NCBI GenBank assembly: GCA_003576915.1
Contig: QEVF01000005.1
Span: 62,001-126,000 of the forward strand
Length of the DNA stretch: 64,000 bases
Origin: Planctomycetota bacterium
GTDB lineage: Bacteria > Planctomycetota > UBA8742 > UBA2392
Direction of reading: 5' to 3'
Each line of letters starts with the position of its first letter. The first letter of the stretch is position 1. Under the pieces are notes generated by a model that was not told where the DNA came from, searched no databases, and worked only from the letters and a program-made list of their open reading frames with translations. The translations under genes and the position numbers were made by a program. Shown here one piece after another: positions 1 to 8,732 of the stretch.

Positions 1-949
1 GGCCGGGCTCATTCTTGGCCAACCACACTTTCTGCGACGCCTTGCCGCCCTCAGACTCGGTGCTGTGGGCGAATACCACGCACTCGAACTCTCCGGCCGG
101 GGTCTTGATCTTCTCCTCGCTGGTCTTGGTGTCATAGCGCGGCGGCACAAAGTAGCGCAGGTAGCCGTCCCAGCTTGTGGTGGCCGGTTCAGCCTTCTTG
201 GGCTCACCGCCGCCTTGGGATTCCGTGGCGGTGAATGTCATGCCCTTGATGTCGCTGGCGTCGACGTGGTACTCGATTCGGGCGTCACCCTGGCTCGACT
301 TGCCGGCATAAACCGTCTTGGTGCCCGCCTTGAAGTTCTCGGCGATCTTGTCGAAGTTCCAGGGTGCCTGGCACACCGGTGCATCGATGCTGCGCAGGGT
401 GTACCTCTCGAGATGGGGCTTCTCTCCACGCTCGCCTTCGAGTTCCATCATGACCACCATGCCGGGAACACGGGCGCTGAGCGCGACTTTCTGGGTGCCT
501 TCACTTTTGGTGATGGTGTAGATGTCGCACTCGAACTTGCCGTAGGGAACTTCCACTTCTCCCTTCGACTTGACGGCGCCGGCCAGCTCCTCCTTGAGGC
601 TGCCCAGATGCTTGTCCCACGTCCGCGGGCGAGGCTTGCCGAAGTGCGGAGCAGAGTCGTTCTTGCACTGGATTTCGACCTCGTCGAAACCCTTTTCCGT
701 GATGTTTTCGGCCTCCCACCGCATCCAGCCCCTGTCCGTTCCTGACTCAACATCGAGCAGGAACGACACACCTTTGCCCCAGCCTTTGCGGATGTCTTCG
801 ACGGTCCAGGGCAATTCGATTTCGGCCGTCTTCTCGGGCTTGGGCTCGGGCCGGGGCTTGGGACGCTCCGGCGCCTCATCCGCGGCGACGGTCAACCCCA
901 GAGGGGTCAGCAGCAGCAACGCCATGGAAAACAGGATCGTGCGATTCAT
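1..949 (-). CDS. secreted protein, tandem paralogue (3' end outside window)
   Basis: This gene runs off the left edge, so its stop is not seen. The ATG at 949 has an AGAGGA ribosome site six bases upstream. The first 25 or so residues form a Sec signal peptide, followed by a Pro/Lys/Glu-rich linker (KPRPEPKPEKT) and a conserved start of the mature domain (ELPWTVEDIRKGWGKG). The next gene upstream (1004-2038) shares the same layout, the same linker and the motifs LPWTVDEI, YDTKTSEE/HGTKTSEE and KVWLAK, so the two are a tandem duplication. I recognise no family. An exported or periplasmic role is inferred from the signal peptide only. Confidence 0.85.
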   Translation of the reverse strand, partial: MNRTILFSMALLLLTPLGLTVAADEAPERPKPRPEPKPEKTAEIELPWTVEDIRKGWGKGVSFLLDVESGTDRGWMRWEAENITEKGFDEVEIQCKNDSAPHFGKPRPRTWDKHLGSLKEELAGAVKSKGEVEVPYGKFECDIYTITKSEGTQKVALSARVPGMVVMMELEGERGEKPHLERYTLRSIDAPVCQAPWNFDKIAENFKAGTKTVYAGKSSQGDARIEYHVDASDIKGMTFTATESQGGGEPKKAEPATTSWDGYLRYFVPPRYDTKTSEEKIKTPAGEFECVVFAHSTESEGGKASQKVWLAKNEPG

Positions 950-1003
950 GTTTCATCCTCTGAATGAGCGGGATCGACGCCCGCTTGAAGTTGCAGACGT
1001 TCC

Positions 1004-2038
1004 TTACTTACCCTTCTTGAACTCGGCCAGTTCCAGCACGAAGCTCTGGGCCTTGTCGCCGGTCGTCACGGTCTGCTCCATGCGCACCAGCACGCCCGGC
1101 TTGTCCTTGGCCAGCCAGACCTTCTGCGACAGTTTCATGTCTTCCTTGGCCGACTCGTGGTGAAACAGGATGCAGTTCGTTTCGCCCAGCACGGTCTTGA
1201 GGGTCTCTTCGCTGGTCTTGGTGCCGTGGCGCGGCGTGGACATGTGACGGAAGAAGGCGTCCCAGGTTTCCGTGCGGGCCTCGCCCGTTGTCGGCTCCTG
1301 GCCATCGTGGGCTTCCAGCGTCGTGTAGGTCACGCCGTCAATATCCGCCGCCGAAATCGCCACCTCAAAGCGGCCCTGTCCGTCGTCGGACTTCGAGGTG
1401 AACTTCAGGGTGGCCCCGTCCTTGAAGTGCTCGGCCAGCTTGTCGGCCGTCCAGGGCGCAAGCATGGAAGGCTCTTCCATGGCCCGCAGGGAGAGCTTCT
1501 CGTAGTCCACCTTCTCGCCGCGCTTGAACTCCCGCTCCATCTGGACGAAGAGCCCCGGCACGCCCGAGTGCAGCCAGAGCTTCTGCCAGCCGCCTTCGCG
1601 CTTGATGGTGTACTGCACGCAGGTCAGGGTCATGTAGGGCACGGTCAGCTCGACTTCGGCCTTCTCGGCCGTTTTGAGCATGCTTTTCAGCTCGCCGAGG
1701 TGACGCTCCCAGGTGGTTTCACCGGGGCTCTGGCGCTTCTCTGCCTTGCCCTTTTCGCACATGATGCCGCTGCGCTTGAAGCCCTTCTCCGTCACATCTT
1801 CGGTTTCAAAACGGGCCCAGCCCTTGCCGTTATCCTCGACTTCCATGTCGTAGAGGAAGGAGCGGCCCTTGCCCCAGGCTTCGCGGATCTCATCGACGGT
1901 CCAGGGCAACTCCACTTCGGCCGTCTTTTCTTCGGGCTTGGGTTCAGGCTTGGGCTTGGGCGGAGGAATGTCAGCCAGGGCGGGAACAGTCAGAAGCGCC
2001 AGCAGGGCAGAGGCTGAAACGAGGCAAAAACGGTTCAT
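1004..2038 (-). CDS. secreted protein, paralogue of the adjacent gene
   Basis: 344 aa. I chose the ATG at 2038 because it starts a clean signal peptide (MNRFCLVSASALLALLTVPALA) preceded by CCGGAG; the open frame extends further upstream without a signal. The mature part begins with a PKPKPEPKPEEKT linker. It then appears to hold two related halves, each with an APWT-DKLAEHF or LPWT-DEIREAW type opening and each ending near a KVWL or KLWLHSG strand, so it may be an internal duplication. It lies 54 bases upstream of the partial paralogue on the same strand and is probably cotranscribed with it. Family and function are unknown. Confidence 0.85.
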   Translation of the reverse strand: MNRFCLVSASALLALLTVPALADIPPPKPKPEPKPEEKTAEVELPWTVDEIREAWGKGRSFLYDMEVEDNGKGWARFETEDVTEKGFKRSGIMCEKGKAEKRQSPGETTWERHLGELKSMLKTAEKAEVELTVPYMTLTCVQYTIKREGGWQKLWLHSGVPGLFVQMEREFKRGEKVDYEKLSLRAMEEPSMLAPWTADKLAEHFKDGATLKFTSKSDDGQGRFEVAISAADIDGVTYTTLEAHDGQEPTTGEARTETWDAFFRHMSTPRHGTKTSEETLKTVLGETNCILFHHESAKEDMKLSQKVWLAKDKPGVLVRMEQTVTTGDKAQSFVLELAEFKKGK

Positions 2039-2391
2039 GAAGGCTCCGGATGAAATGGGGTTTGCTGGTCGGCAGGCCCCCGGGGATGTCTTGACGTGGT
2101 GCCGCAAGCCCCGGTTCCCGACCAGGCAACAGGGCGAAGAGTTTAGCCTGAAACGACCGAAAGATACATAGTTCACTGCCCTTGCCCCTTGCGCAACGGG
2201 CGCTGGTTGGTAGCACGGCGCCCGCGAACGACCCAATCACCACCGCAAGCAGGGGGATTTCAGGGACGGCCTTTCGACCCACGGGTAGAGGGCAAAGCAG
2301 CAAAAAGGGACGGGTTCCCTTCCTGTGATTCCGTGGATTTCCGGTCTCTTTGAGCTCCCTGCTTTCTGCGGTGAATTATTGAAGGACTCCC
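2039..2391. other. intergenic region between divergent genes
   Basis: About 350 bases separate the divergent starts of the secreted-protein pair and glyS, so both promoters must lie here. Short frames crossing it on both strands show no recognisable protein. Apart from the AAGGA ribosome site directly before glyS I see no clear motif, T-box-like structure or repeat. Confidence 0.5.
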
Positions 2392-4386
2392 ATGCCGGCT
2401 AGAAGCCTTGACCAGATTGTCAGCCTCTCCAAGCGCCGCGGATTTGTGTTTCCCGGAAGCGCCGCCTACGGCGGCCTGGGCTCGTTCTGGGATTACGGCC
2501 CGCTGGGCGCGGAACTGATGCGCAACGTCAAGGATGCCTGGTGGAAGGCCATGACCTGGGAGCGCGACGACATCGAAGGCGTCGATTGCGCGATTTTGAT
2601 GAACCGTAAAGTGTGGCAACACAGCGGCCACGAAGCGACGTTTTCCGACCCGCTGGTGGACTGCAAGAGTTGCAAAGCTCGGCACAGAGCGGATCACCTT
2701 TTCAGTACCACGACGTTGTTTGAGTCTCCGGAGAATTTGGATAAGGCCTTGGACTTCTGCCCACCGTTCACCCAGAAGATCGGAAAGGAACTTGTCCGCA
2801 AGTCCATGGATCACAATGCGAAATTGGCTGCGTTCTTCGATGAAAGGCTGCAGCAACTGGGAGAGACAGATCCGGGATTCCCACCGGAGAAGTACAAGGA
2901 AAGGGTCATTGAAGAAGCAAAGCAGAAGTTTGGAGATATTGGCCAAGAGCTTAAGGATTTCGTCAATTCGACCTTTGTCCTACTCTTTGTCGCGGTCTTC
3001 AAGGCCAAGTTGGTGAAGTGTCCAAAGTGTGGATCTTCAGACGTAACTGAGATGCGGCAGTTCAACTTGATGTTTCAGACGCACGTGGGTCCGGTGTCCA
3101 CTGCGCCCGGCACTGAAGAAGAACTCGCATCGCGCGTGTACCTGCGGCCGGAGACGGCGCAGGGCATCTTCATGAACTTCAAAAACGTGCTCGATAGTTC
3201 GCGCCGCAAGCTGCCCTTCGGCATTGCCCAGATCGGCAAGGCCTTCCGCAACGAAATCACGCCCGGCAATTTCACTTTCCGCACGCGCGAGTTCGAGCAG
3301 ATGGAACTGGAGTTCTTCATCAAGCCTCCCCAGTTCCTGCGCGAGGGCGAGAAAACCGACGAACAGTGGCACGCCGAGTGGGTCGATGCGCGCTATCGCT
3401 GGTGGATCAGCCTGGGCATTGACACGTCAAGGCTGCGCAAGCGCGCCCAGGACAAGAGCGAGCTCGCCCACTACGCCAAGGCCACGACCGACCTCGAGTA
3501 CCTCTTCCCCGGCTCCCTGGGCTGGGGCGAGGTCGAGGGCGTGGCCAACCGCACCGATTTCGATCTTTCGGCCCACTCCCGCGAAGTGCCCGAGGCTGAC
3601 TTGAAACGGCTCAAACTCGAGCCCAACAAGGACAGCGTGACCACGCTCGATTACTTCGATTCCGACCTCAAGCAGCGCTACATCCCCTGGGTCATCGAGC
3701 CCTCGGCGGGCGCCACGCGCGCGGCATTGACCTTCCTGTGCGAAGCCTACCACGAGGAAATGGTCAAAGAACCGCCCCAGGCCGAAATCGACGCGCTCAA
3801 AACCGAGATCGACGCGGTGATCAAGAACGCCGAAAAGAAGAAGAAGGACGCTGAAAAAGAAAAAGACCCCGCCCAGCGCAAGCATGACCCCGTGGCGATT
3901 TCCGCCTTCCAGGCCGCCCTGGCCGAAGCCGCGTCAAGGCTGCCGGCTTCGCTCATGGAAATCGACACCCTGCTTGAGGACCATCCCGGCGCGCAGAACC
4001 TGGAGCCCGTGAAGAAGCTCAAACCCAAAGTGAACAAGCTGGCCGAAGATTGCGTGCGCGTAGTGCTCAAGCTGCACCCCAAGCTGGCCCCGGTGAAGGT
4101 GGCGGTGTTCCCCCTGGCCCGAAACAAGCCCGAACTTGTAGACATCGCCCAGCGCGTCAGCCGCGAGCTGCGCCACTTCTGCAAGGCCATCTACGACGAC
4201 TCAGCCGGCATCGGCAAGCTCTATCGCCGCCAGGACGAAATCGGCACGCCGCTTTGCGTCACCGTCGATCACCAGACCCTGGAGGACAACATGGTGACGG
4301 TGCGTGATCGCGACACCATGGACCAGGTGCGCATTTCGCTGGAGCAACTGCCCCACGAAATCCGCCGCCGCCTGCAACTGCACTGA
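2392..4386 (+). CDS. glyS: glycyl-tRNA synthetase, single-chain class II, with two insertions
   Basis: This cytoplasmic enzyme charges tRNA-Gly using ATP. The class II catalytic core is clear: motif 2 (AFRNEITPGNFTFRTREFEQ, about residue 284), motif 3 (WVIEPSAGATRAALTF, about residue 433), and an anticodon-binding domain from about 560 (LAPVKVAVFPL to the C-terminus). A CKSCK and CPKCG pair flanks the first insertion. At 664 aa it is longer than typical bacterial single-chain enzymes, which I recall as near 500 aa. There are two insertions: about residues 105-205, and a charged, coiled-coil-like one at about 460-555. Bases of roughly 2655-3075 are visibly AT-richer than the rest of the gene. 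The start has AAGGA five bases upstream. Confidence 0.96.
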   Translation: MPARSLDQIVSLSKRRGFVFPGSAAYGGLGSFWDYGPLGAELMRNVKDAWWKAMTWERDDIEGVDCAILMNRKVWQHSGHEATFSDPLVDCKSCKARHRADHLFSTTTLFESPENLDKALDFCPPFTQKIGKELVRKSMDHNAKLAAFFDERLQQLGETDPGFPPEKYKERVIEEAKQKFGDIGQELKDFVNSTFVLLFVAVFKAKLVKCPKCGSSDVTEMRQFNLMFQTHVGPVSTAPGTEEELASRVYLRPETAQGIFMNFKNVLDSSRRKLPFGIAQIGKAFRNEITPGNFTFRTREFEQMELEFFIKPPQFLREGEKTDEQWHAEWVDARYRWWISLGIDTSRLRKRAQDKSELAHYAKATTDLEYLFPGSLGWGEVEGVANRTDFDLSAHSREVPEADLKRLKLEPNKDSVTTLDYFDSDLKQRYIPWVIEPSAGATRAALTFLCEAYHEEMVKEPPQAEIDALKTEIDAVIKNAEKKKKDAEKEKDPAQRKHDPVAISAFQAALAEAASRLPASLMEIDTLLEDHPGAQNLEPVKKLKPKVNKLAEDCVRVVLKLHPKLAPVKVAVFPLARNKPELVDIAQRVSRELRHFCKAIYDDSAGIGKLYRRQDEIGTPLCVTVDHQTLEDNMVTVRDRDTMDQVRISLEQLPHEIRRRLQLH

Positions 4387-4411
4387 TGGCGGGCCTGGGC
4401 TCAGAAATGCA

Positions 4412-4435
4412 CCGGGAGGCCTTGCGGCCTCCCGG
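4412..4435. terminator. bidirectional hairpin terminator between convergent genes
   Basis: A perfect 10-bp stem (CCGGGAGGCC / GGCCTCCCGG) with a TTGC loop sits 25 bases after the glyS stop and before the end of the convergent 4524-5903 gene. The T-run after it is weak. Confidence 0.6.
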
Positions 4436-4456
4436 CTGGTTTCAGTCTCACACGCT

Positions 4457-4523
4457 TCAGGCCAAACGGCGCCTGCGGATCAACACCAGCGCGACAGCCG
4501 CCAGACAGGGGCCCGGCGCGGGC
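4457..4523 (-). other. out-of-frame hydrophobic/RRRR tail after a stop codon
   Basis: Directly after the stop of the 4524-5903 gene, the +1 frame stays open and encodes a short hydrophobic stretch ending in basic residues (LAAVALVLIRRRRLA, then a stop). This has the shape of a CTERM-type membrane-anchor tail. It could be a remnant of an anchor lost by frameshift, or coincidence in GC-rich DNA. Confidence 0.3.
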
Positions 4524-5903
4524 CTACATCCTCTTCCAATAGGCAATCCACGCGGCTTCGTAGGCGGCCATGGACTTGTCGTCGATGACTTCAGGGATGA
4601 CCTCGGTCGCCGGGCGGTCCTTGCACAGTTCCGCAAAGATCTTGCAGAAGTCCTTCTTGAAGAGCTCGTTGTCGCCGCGCAGGGCAAAGTAGACGATGCT
4701 CCAGGCCTGGGCGTAGTTGAGGCTCACGCGGTCGGTGTTCCACTCCCGGCTCTCGTAGTAGAAGAACTCCTTGAACGGAATGAAGCGGTTGAGGCGGATC
4801 ATCTCCTTGACCAGCTCGTAGCCCGTGTAGGAGTCCTTCTTGGCGCGCACCAGCAGGCCCAACTCAATATTCGTGCCGCGGTCCTTGCAGGTGCCGTAGC
4901 CCAGGAACTCCGCGATACCTTCGTTCATCCACAGGGGGCAGCGGCGCGTGATGATGTGACAGGTCTGGTGCCAGCCCTCGTGCCAGAACGTTTCGATCGT
5001 GCCCTGGGTGATGTTGCCGGCCACCTTCGTGCCGCCCGGCTGATTGAAAAGCGAGATGTAGCGCCACATGGGCGTGTAATAGCCCAGAACGCTGCCGCTC
5101 ACGCCGCGCCCGCCGCACTCCTGTTCGAAACTCATGAAGCGCGACTGATCGCGGAAGAAGAACACGCGCAGGCGCTTGCCCTTGGGCCAGCGGCTCTGGC
5201 TGATGCCGGCAAAGGCCATGAACTCCTTGCGGGAAAGCTCCATCAGGTTCGCGGCAGAAACCAGATCGTCGTGGGGCTTGTGGAACTTCGCCAGCCGCTG
5301 GGCGTAAAGCTTATCGTTGGGGTCCAGTTTGGCGGCCTCGGCCTCCAGGGCGTCCATTTCTTGGTCCGTCACACCGATGTCCGAAATGACAACGTAATTG
5401 CCGCCCTTGCTGCGGTGATGCAGCTTGGGCCAGGTCAGGGGCCAGCGCGCCTTGAACGGTCCCTCAATGATCACGCGCAGGATGGCGTTGTGCTCCGGGT
5501 AGCGCGGATCTTCATCCTTGTTCAGAACGTCCAGGGCTTCTTCGCCGAGATCTGCCTCCTGCAGCAGCGTCGCCAGGATCGTGCGGCAGGGACCCTTGGG
5601 GTTCAGCTTGAGGACTTCGCGGTAGCAGACGATGGCCTTGTCGTCCTGGCAGAGCTCGGCGTGTGCCGTGCCCTTGTTCTGCCACCACTTCCATTCTTCC
5701 TTGGCCGGAACGGTGCCTTTGGCGGCATCCAGCACTTTGACGGCTTCCGCCGGCTTGCCCTCCTGAATGAGCTCGGAGGCTTTGTAGACGGCCGCCATCC
5801 CCTTGAGGGGTTCTGGCTTGGCTTTGTCCTGCGCAACGACAAGTGTCTGGGGCAGCGCAACAGCAAGCAGCAAGAGAATTGCCAAGGATGTGAAAGTTTT
5901 CAT
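4524..5903 (-). CDS. exported TPR protein with HExxH site (DUF1570-like)
   Basis: 459 aa. The ATG at 5903 starts a signal peptide (MKTFTSLAILLLLAVALPQTLVVA); the frame is open 21 codons further upstream without one. Residues about 30-130 look like TPR helices (SELIQEGKPAEAVKVLDA, GTAHAELCQDDKAIVCYREV). Near residue 306 lies WHEGWHQ, a zinc-peptidase HExxH motif, followed by PLWMNEGIAEFLG, where the downstream Glu would be the third ligand of a gluzincin. This arrangement matches the DUF1570/peptidase-MA-like group common in Planctomycetota. The substrate is unknown. Two other proteins here share the layout (18244-20658 and 59646-60992). Confidence 0.85.
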   Translation of the reverse strand: MKTFTSLAILLLLAVALPQTLVVAQDKAKPEPLKGMAAVYKASELIQEGKPAEAVKVLDAAKGTVPAKEEWKWWQNKGTAHAELCQDDKAIVCYREVLKLNPKGPCRTILATLLQEADLGEEALDVLNKDEDPRYPEHNAILRVIIEGPFKARWPLTWPKLHHRSKGGNYVVISDIGVTDQEMDALEAEAAKLDPNDKLYAQRLAKFHKPHDDLVSAANLMELSRKEFMAFAGISQSRWPKGKRLRVFFFRDQSRFMSFEQECGGRGVSGSVLGYYTPMWRYISLFNQPGGTKVAGNITQGTIETFWHEGWHQTCHIITRRCPLWMNEGIAEFLGYGTCKDRGTNIELGLLVRAKKDSYTGYELVKEMIRLNRFIPFKEFFYYESREWNTDRVSLNYAQAWSIVYFALRGDNELFKKDFCKIFAELCKDRPATEVIPEVIDDKSMAAYEAAWIAYWKRM

Positions 5904-6053
5904 ATCGGTCTCACTGAAATGATTCACAACCGAAAGAAGTCTAGCCGGCAAGTGTTTCGCATTCAAAGCATTCCCTCCCGCTGAAATGGCTATAAACTGC
6001 CAAATTGGCCGCTTTTCGACCCAAGAGGCCTGAATTCAAGCGGTTAAGCGCGG

Positions 6054-6069
6054 TGGCACGGTCGTTGCA
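6054..6069 (+). promoter_or_regulatory. sigma-54 (-24/-12) promoter of clpB
   Basis: TGGCACGGTCGTTGCA matches the sigma-54 consensus TGGCACG-N4-TTGCW at every defined position. The GG and GC dinucleotides have the required spacing. Transcription would start near 6080, giving a leader of about 30 bases before the clpB ATG at 6111. No CIRCE inverted repeat was seen between 5904 and 6110. Confidence 0.75.
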
Positions 6070-6110
6070 CTGTGTAAGCCGTACACGCGGCACGGCCGCA
6101 GGAGCGAACC

Positions 6111-8693
6111 ATGCGACTCGACAAACTCACCGTGAAGACCCAGGAAGCCGTGCAGGACGCGCTCGCTATCGCGACTCGCCACAACAACCAGGCCCTGGAA
6201 CCTGAACATCTGCTGCTGGCGTTGCTGCAGCAGGACGACGGAGTCGTGCGTCCGCTTCTGCAGAAGATGGGGGCTTCGCCTGAACGGGTGGCCGGAGAAG
6301 TTGAAGCCGCCATCCGTCAGTTCAGCAAGGTCACGGGCGCAGGCCAGCCCTACGCCGGCAACGACTTCAACAAGGTGCTCCAGAGCGCCTTTGACCAGGC
6401 TGCCAGGCTCAAGGATGAATACATCTCGGGCGATCACATCCTGCTGGCCATCATCGAACACGGCAAGGGCGGCGCCTACACGGCGCTGAAGAACGCCGGC
6501 GCGGACAAAAACCGCGTGCTTGCGGCCCTCAAGGACGTGCGCGGCACGCAGAAAGTCTCCGACCCGGAGGCGGAGTCCAAGTACAAGGCGCTCGAAAAGT
6601 TCACCCGCGACCTCACAGGCGAGGCGCGCGCGGGAAAGCTGGACCCCGTGATTGGGCGCAACGACGAAATCCGCCGCGTGCTGCAGGTGCTTTCGCGCCG
6701 CACCAAGAACAACCCCGTGCTGATCGGAGAACCGGGCACGGGCAAGACTGCCATCGTCGAGGGACTCGCGCGCCGCATTATCGAAGACGACGTGCCCGAA
6801 GGTCTCAAAGGCAAGCGCGTGCTCTCGCTCGACCTCGGGGCCCTCATGGCCGGCACCAAGTTCCGCGGCGAGTTCGAGGAACGCCTCAAGGCCCTCTTGA
6901 AGGAAATCGAAAGCAGCGACGGCCAGATCATCCTCTTCATCGACGAACTGCACACCATCGTGGGCGCGGGCAAAACCGAGGGCTCGCCCGACGCGGGCAA
7001 CCTGCTCAAGCCCGCCCTGGCGCGCGGCTCCCTGCGCTGCGTCGGGGCGACCACGCTTGATGAGTACCGCAAGCACGTCGAGAAGGACAAAGCCCTTGAA
7101 CGCCGCTTCCAGCCCGTGTTCGTGGGCGAGCCCACGGTCGAAGACACGATTGCAATCCTGCGCGGCCTCAAGGAACGCTACGAGGTGCACCATGGCGTGC
7201 GCATCGCCGACGGCGCCATCGTAGCCGCGGCAACGCTCAGCAACCGCTACATCGCCGACCGCTTTTTGCCGGACAAGGCCATCGACCTGATGGACGAAGC
7301 GGCCAGCCGCGTGCGCATGGAGATTGATTCGCTGCCGCAGGACCTGGACGTGATGGAACGCGACATGCGCCGCCTGCAGATCGAGCGCGAGGCCCTCAAG
7401 AAGGAGAATGACCGCGCGAGCAAGGACCGCCTGGTTTCCCTCGAGAAGGAGTTGGGGGAACTCAAGGAGCGTCACGCCACGGCCAAGGCGCAATGGCAGG
7501 CCGAAAAAGACGCCATCACTGTCGCGCGCAAGGTGAAGGAAGAGATCGAGGCCCTCAAGACGGAGGCCGAGAAGCTGGAGCGTCAGGGCGACCTGGAGAA
7601 AGTCGCCAAGATCCGCTATGGCGACATTCCGGCCAAAGAGAAGGAACTGGGATCCGCGCAGACCAAGCTCAACGCCATCCAGAAGAGTTCGAAGATGCTG
7701 CACGAGGAAGTGACGGCCGATGAAATTGCGGAAGTGGTCAGCAAATGGACCGGCATTCCCGTGAGCAAAATGCTCGAGAGCGAGAAGCAGAAGCTGCTCA
7801 AGCTCGAAGAACACCTGCACAAGCGCATCGTCGGGCAGGACGAAGCCGTGAAAGCCGTGGCCAACGCCGTGCGCCGCGCGCGCTCAGGTTTGCAGGACCC
7901 CAACCGGCCCACGGGCAGCTTCATCTTTCTGGGCCCCACGGGCGTTGGCAAAACCGAACTCGCCCGCGCACTCGCCGAATTTCTCTTCGACGACGAAGAA
8001 GCCCTCGTGCGCATCGACATGAGCGAATACATGGAAAAACATGCCGTGGCGCGGCTGATTGGCGCCCCGCCCGGCTACGTGGGATATGAGGAAGGCGGGC
8101 AATTGACGGAGGCCGTGCGCCGCCGCCCGTACAGCGTGGTGCTCTTCGACGAAATCGAGAAGGCGCACCAGGACGTTTTCAACGTGCTCTTGCAGCTGCT
8201 CGACGATGGAAGGCTCACGGACAGCCAGGGCCGCACGGTCGATTTCCGCAACACGGTCGTGATCATGACCAGCAACATCGCCAGCCATTTGATTCTGGAG
8301 ATGGCGGACGGCGATGAAGTGGGCGTCGAAGACGCCGTGATGAACGAGCTGAGAAAGCAGTTCAGGCCGGAATTCTTGAACAGAATCGACGACATCGTGA
8401 TGTTCAAGCGGCTCAACCAGAAGCAGGTGCGCCAGATCGTCAGCCTGCAGCTCAACAGAATCCGCAAGCTGCTCGACGAAAAGAAGCTCACTCTGAAAGT
8501 CAGCGAAAAAGCCATCGACGCCCTGGCCGAAGAAGGCTACGACCCGCAACTGGGAGCGCGGCCAGTCAAACGAGTCATCCAGCAGAAACTCCAAAACGCG
8601 CTAGCGATGAAGCTGCTGGAAGGCACCTTCAGCGAAGGCGACACCGTAACTGTAGACGCCCACGAAGGCGCACTGACGTTCAAGAAGGGGTAA
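6111..8693 (+). CDS. clpB: ATP-dependent disaggregase ClpB
   Basis: This Hsp100 chaperone extracts proteins from aggregates together with DnaK. It has 860 aa, the usual length. The order is: N-domain (to about 145), first AAA+ module with Walker [11 protein letters not shown] near residue 206 and Walker [16 protein letters not shown], the coiled-coil middle domain (about 400-530, with [14 protein letters not shown]), second AAA+ module with [10 protein letters not shown] near 608 and [11 protein letters not shown], and the C-terminal D2 domain. AGGAGCG precedes the ATG. It lies behind a consensus sigma-54 element, which is unusual for a chaperone gene, and 39 bases upstream of an unrelated lower-GC gene. 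Confidence 0.98.
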   Translation: MRLDKLTVKTQEAVQDALAIATRHNNQALEPEHLLLALLQQDDGVVRPLLQKMGASPERVAGEVEAAIRQFSKVTGAGQPYAGNDFNKVLQSAFDQAARLKDEYISGDHILLAIIEHGKGGAYTALKNAGADKNRVLAALKDVRGTQKVSDPEAESKYKALEKFTRDLTGEARAGKLDPVIGRNDEIRRVLQVLSRRTKNNPVLIGEPGTGKTAIVEGLARRIIEDDVPEGLKGKRVLSLDLGALMAGTKFRGEFEERLKALLKEIESSDGQIILFIDELHTIVGAGKTEGSPDAGNLLKPALARGSLRCVGATTLDEYRKHVEKDKALERRFQPVFVGEPTVEDTIAILRGLKERYEVHHGVRIADGAIVAAATLSNRYIADRFLPDKAIDLMDEAASRVRMEIDSLPQDLDVMERDMRRLQIEREALKKENDRASKDRLVSLEKELGELKERHATAKAQWQAEKDAITVARKVKEEIEALKTEAEKLERQGDLEKVAKIRYGDIPAKEKELGSAQTKLNAIQKSSKMLHEEVTADEIAEVVSKWTGIPVSKMLESEKQKLLKLEEHLHKRIVGQDEAVKAVANAVRRARSGLQDPNRPTGSFIFLGPTGVGKTELARALAEFLFDDEEALVRIDMSEYMEKHAVARLIGAPPGYVGYEEGGQLTEAVRRRPYSVVLFDEIEKAHQDVFNVLLQLLDDGRLTDSQGRTVDFRNTVVIMTSNIASHLILEMADGDEVGVEDAVMNELRKQFRPEFLNRIDDIVMFKRLNQKQVRQIVSLQLNRIRKLLDEKKLTLKVSEKAIDALAEEGYDPQLGARPVKRVIQQKLQNALAMKLLEGTFSEGDTVTVDAHEGALTFKKG

Positions 8694-8732
8694 TTTCCGC
8701 TGTGATAGCTGAATTCTCGATGCGGAGTGTCC

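Noticed and set aside
4386..5984. 532-aa open frame on the plus strand
   Set aside because: It is antisense to the 4524-5903 gene, which has a signal peptide, HExxH and normal codon use; the plus frame has no recognisable domain.
5904..6110. CIRCE or sigma-32 control of clpB
   Set aside because: No TTAGCACTC-N9-GAGTGCTAA element was found; the sigma-54 element is the only clear motif.
6036..7820. 594-aa minus-strand frame over clpB
   Set aside because: It is a shadow of a fully conserved ClpB.
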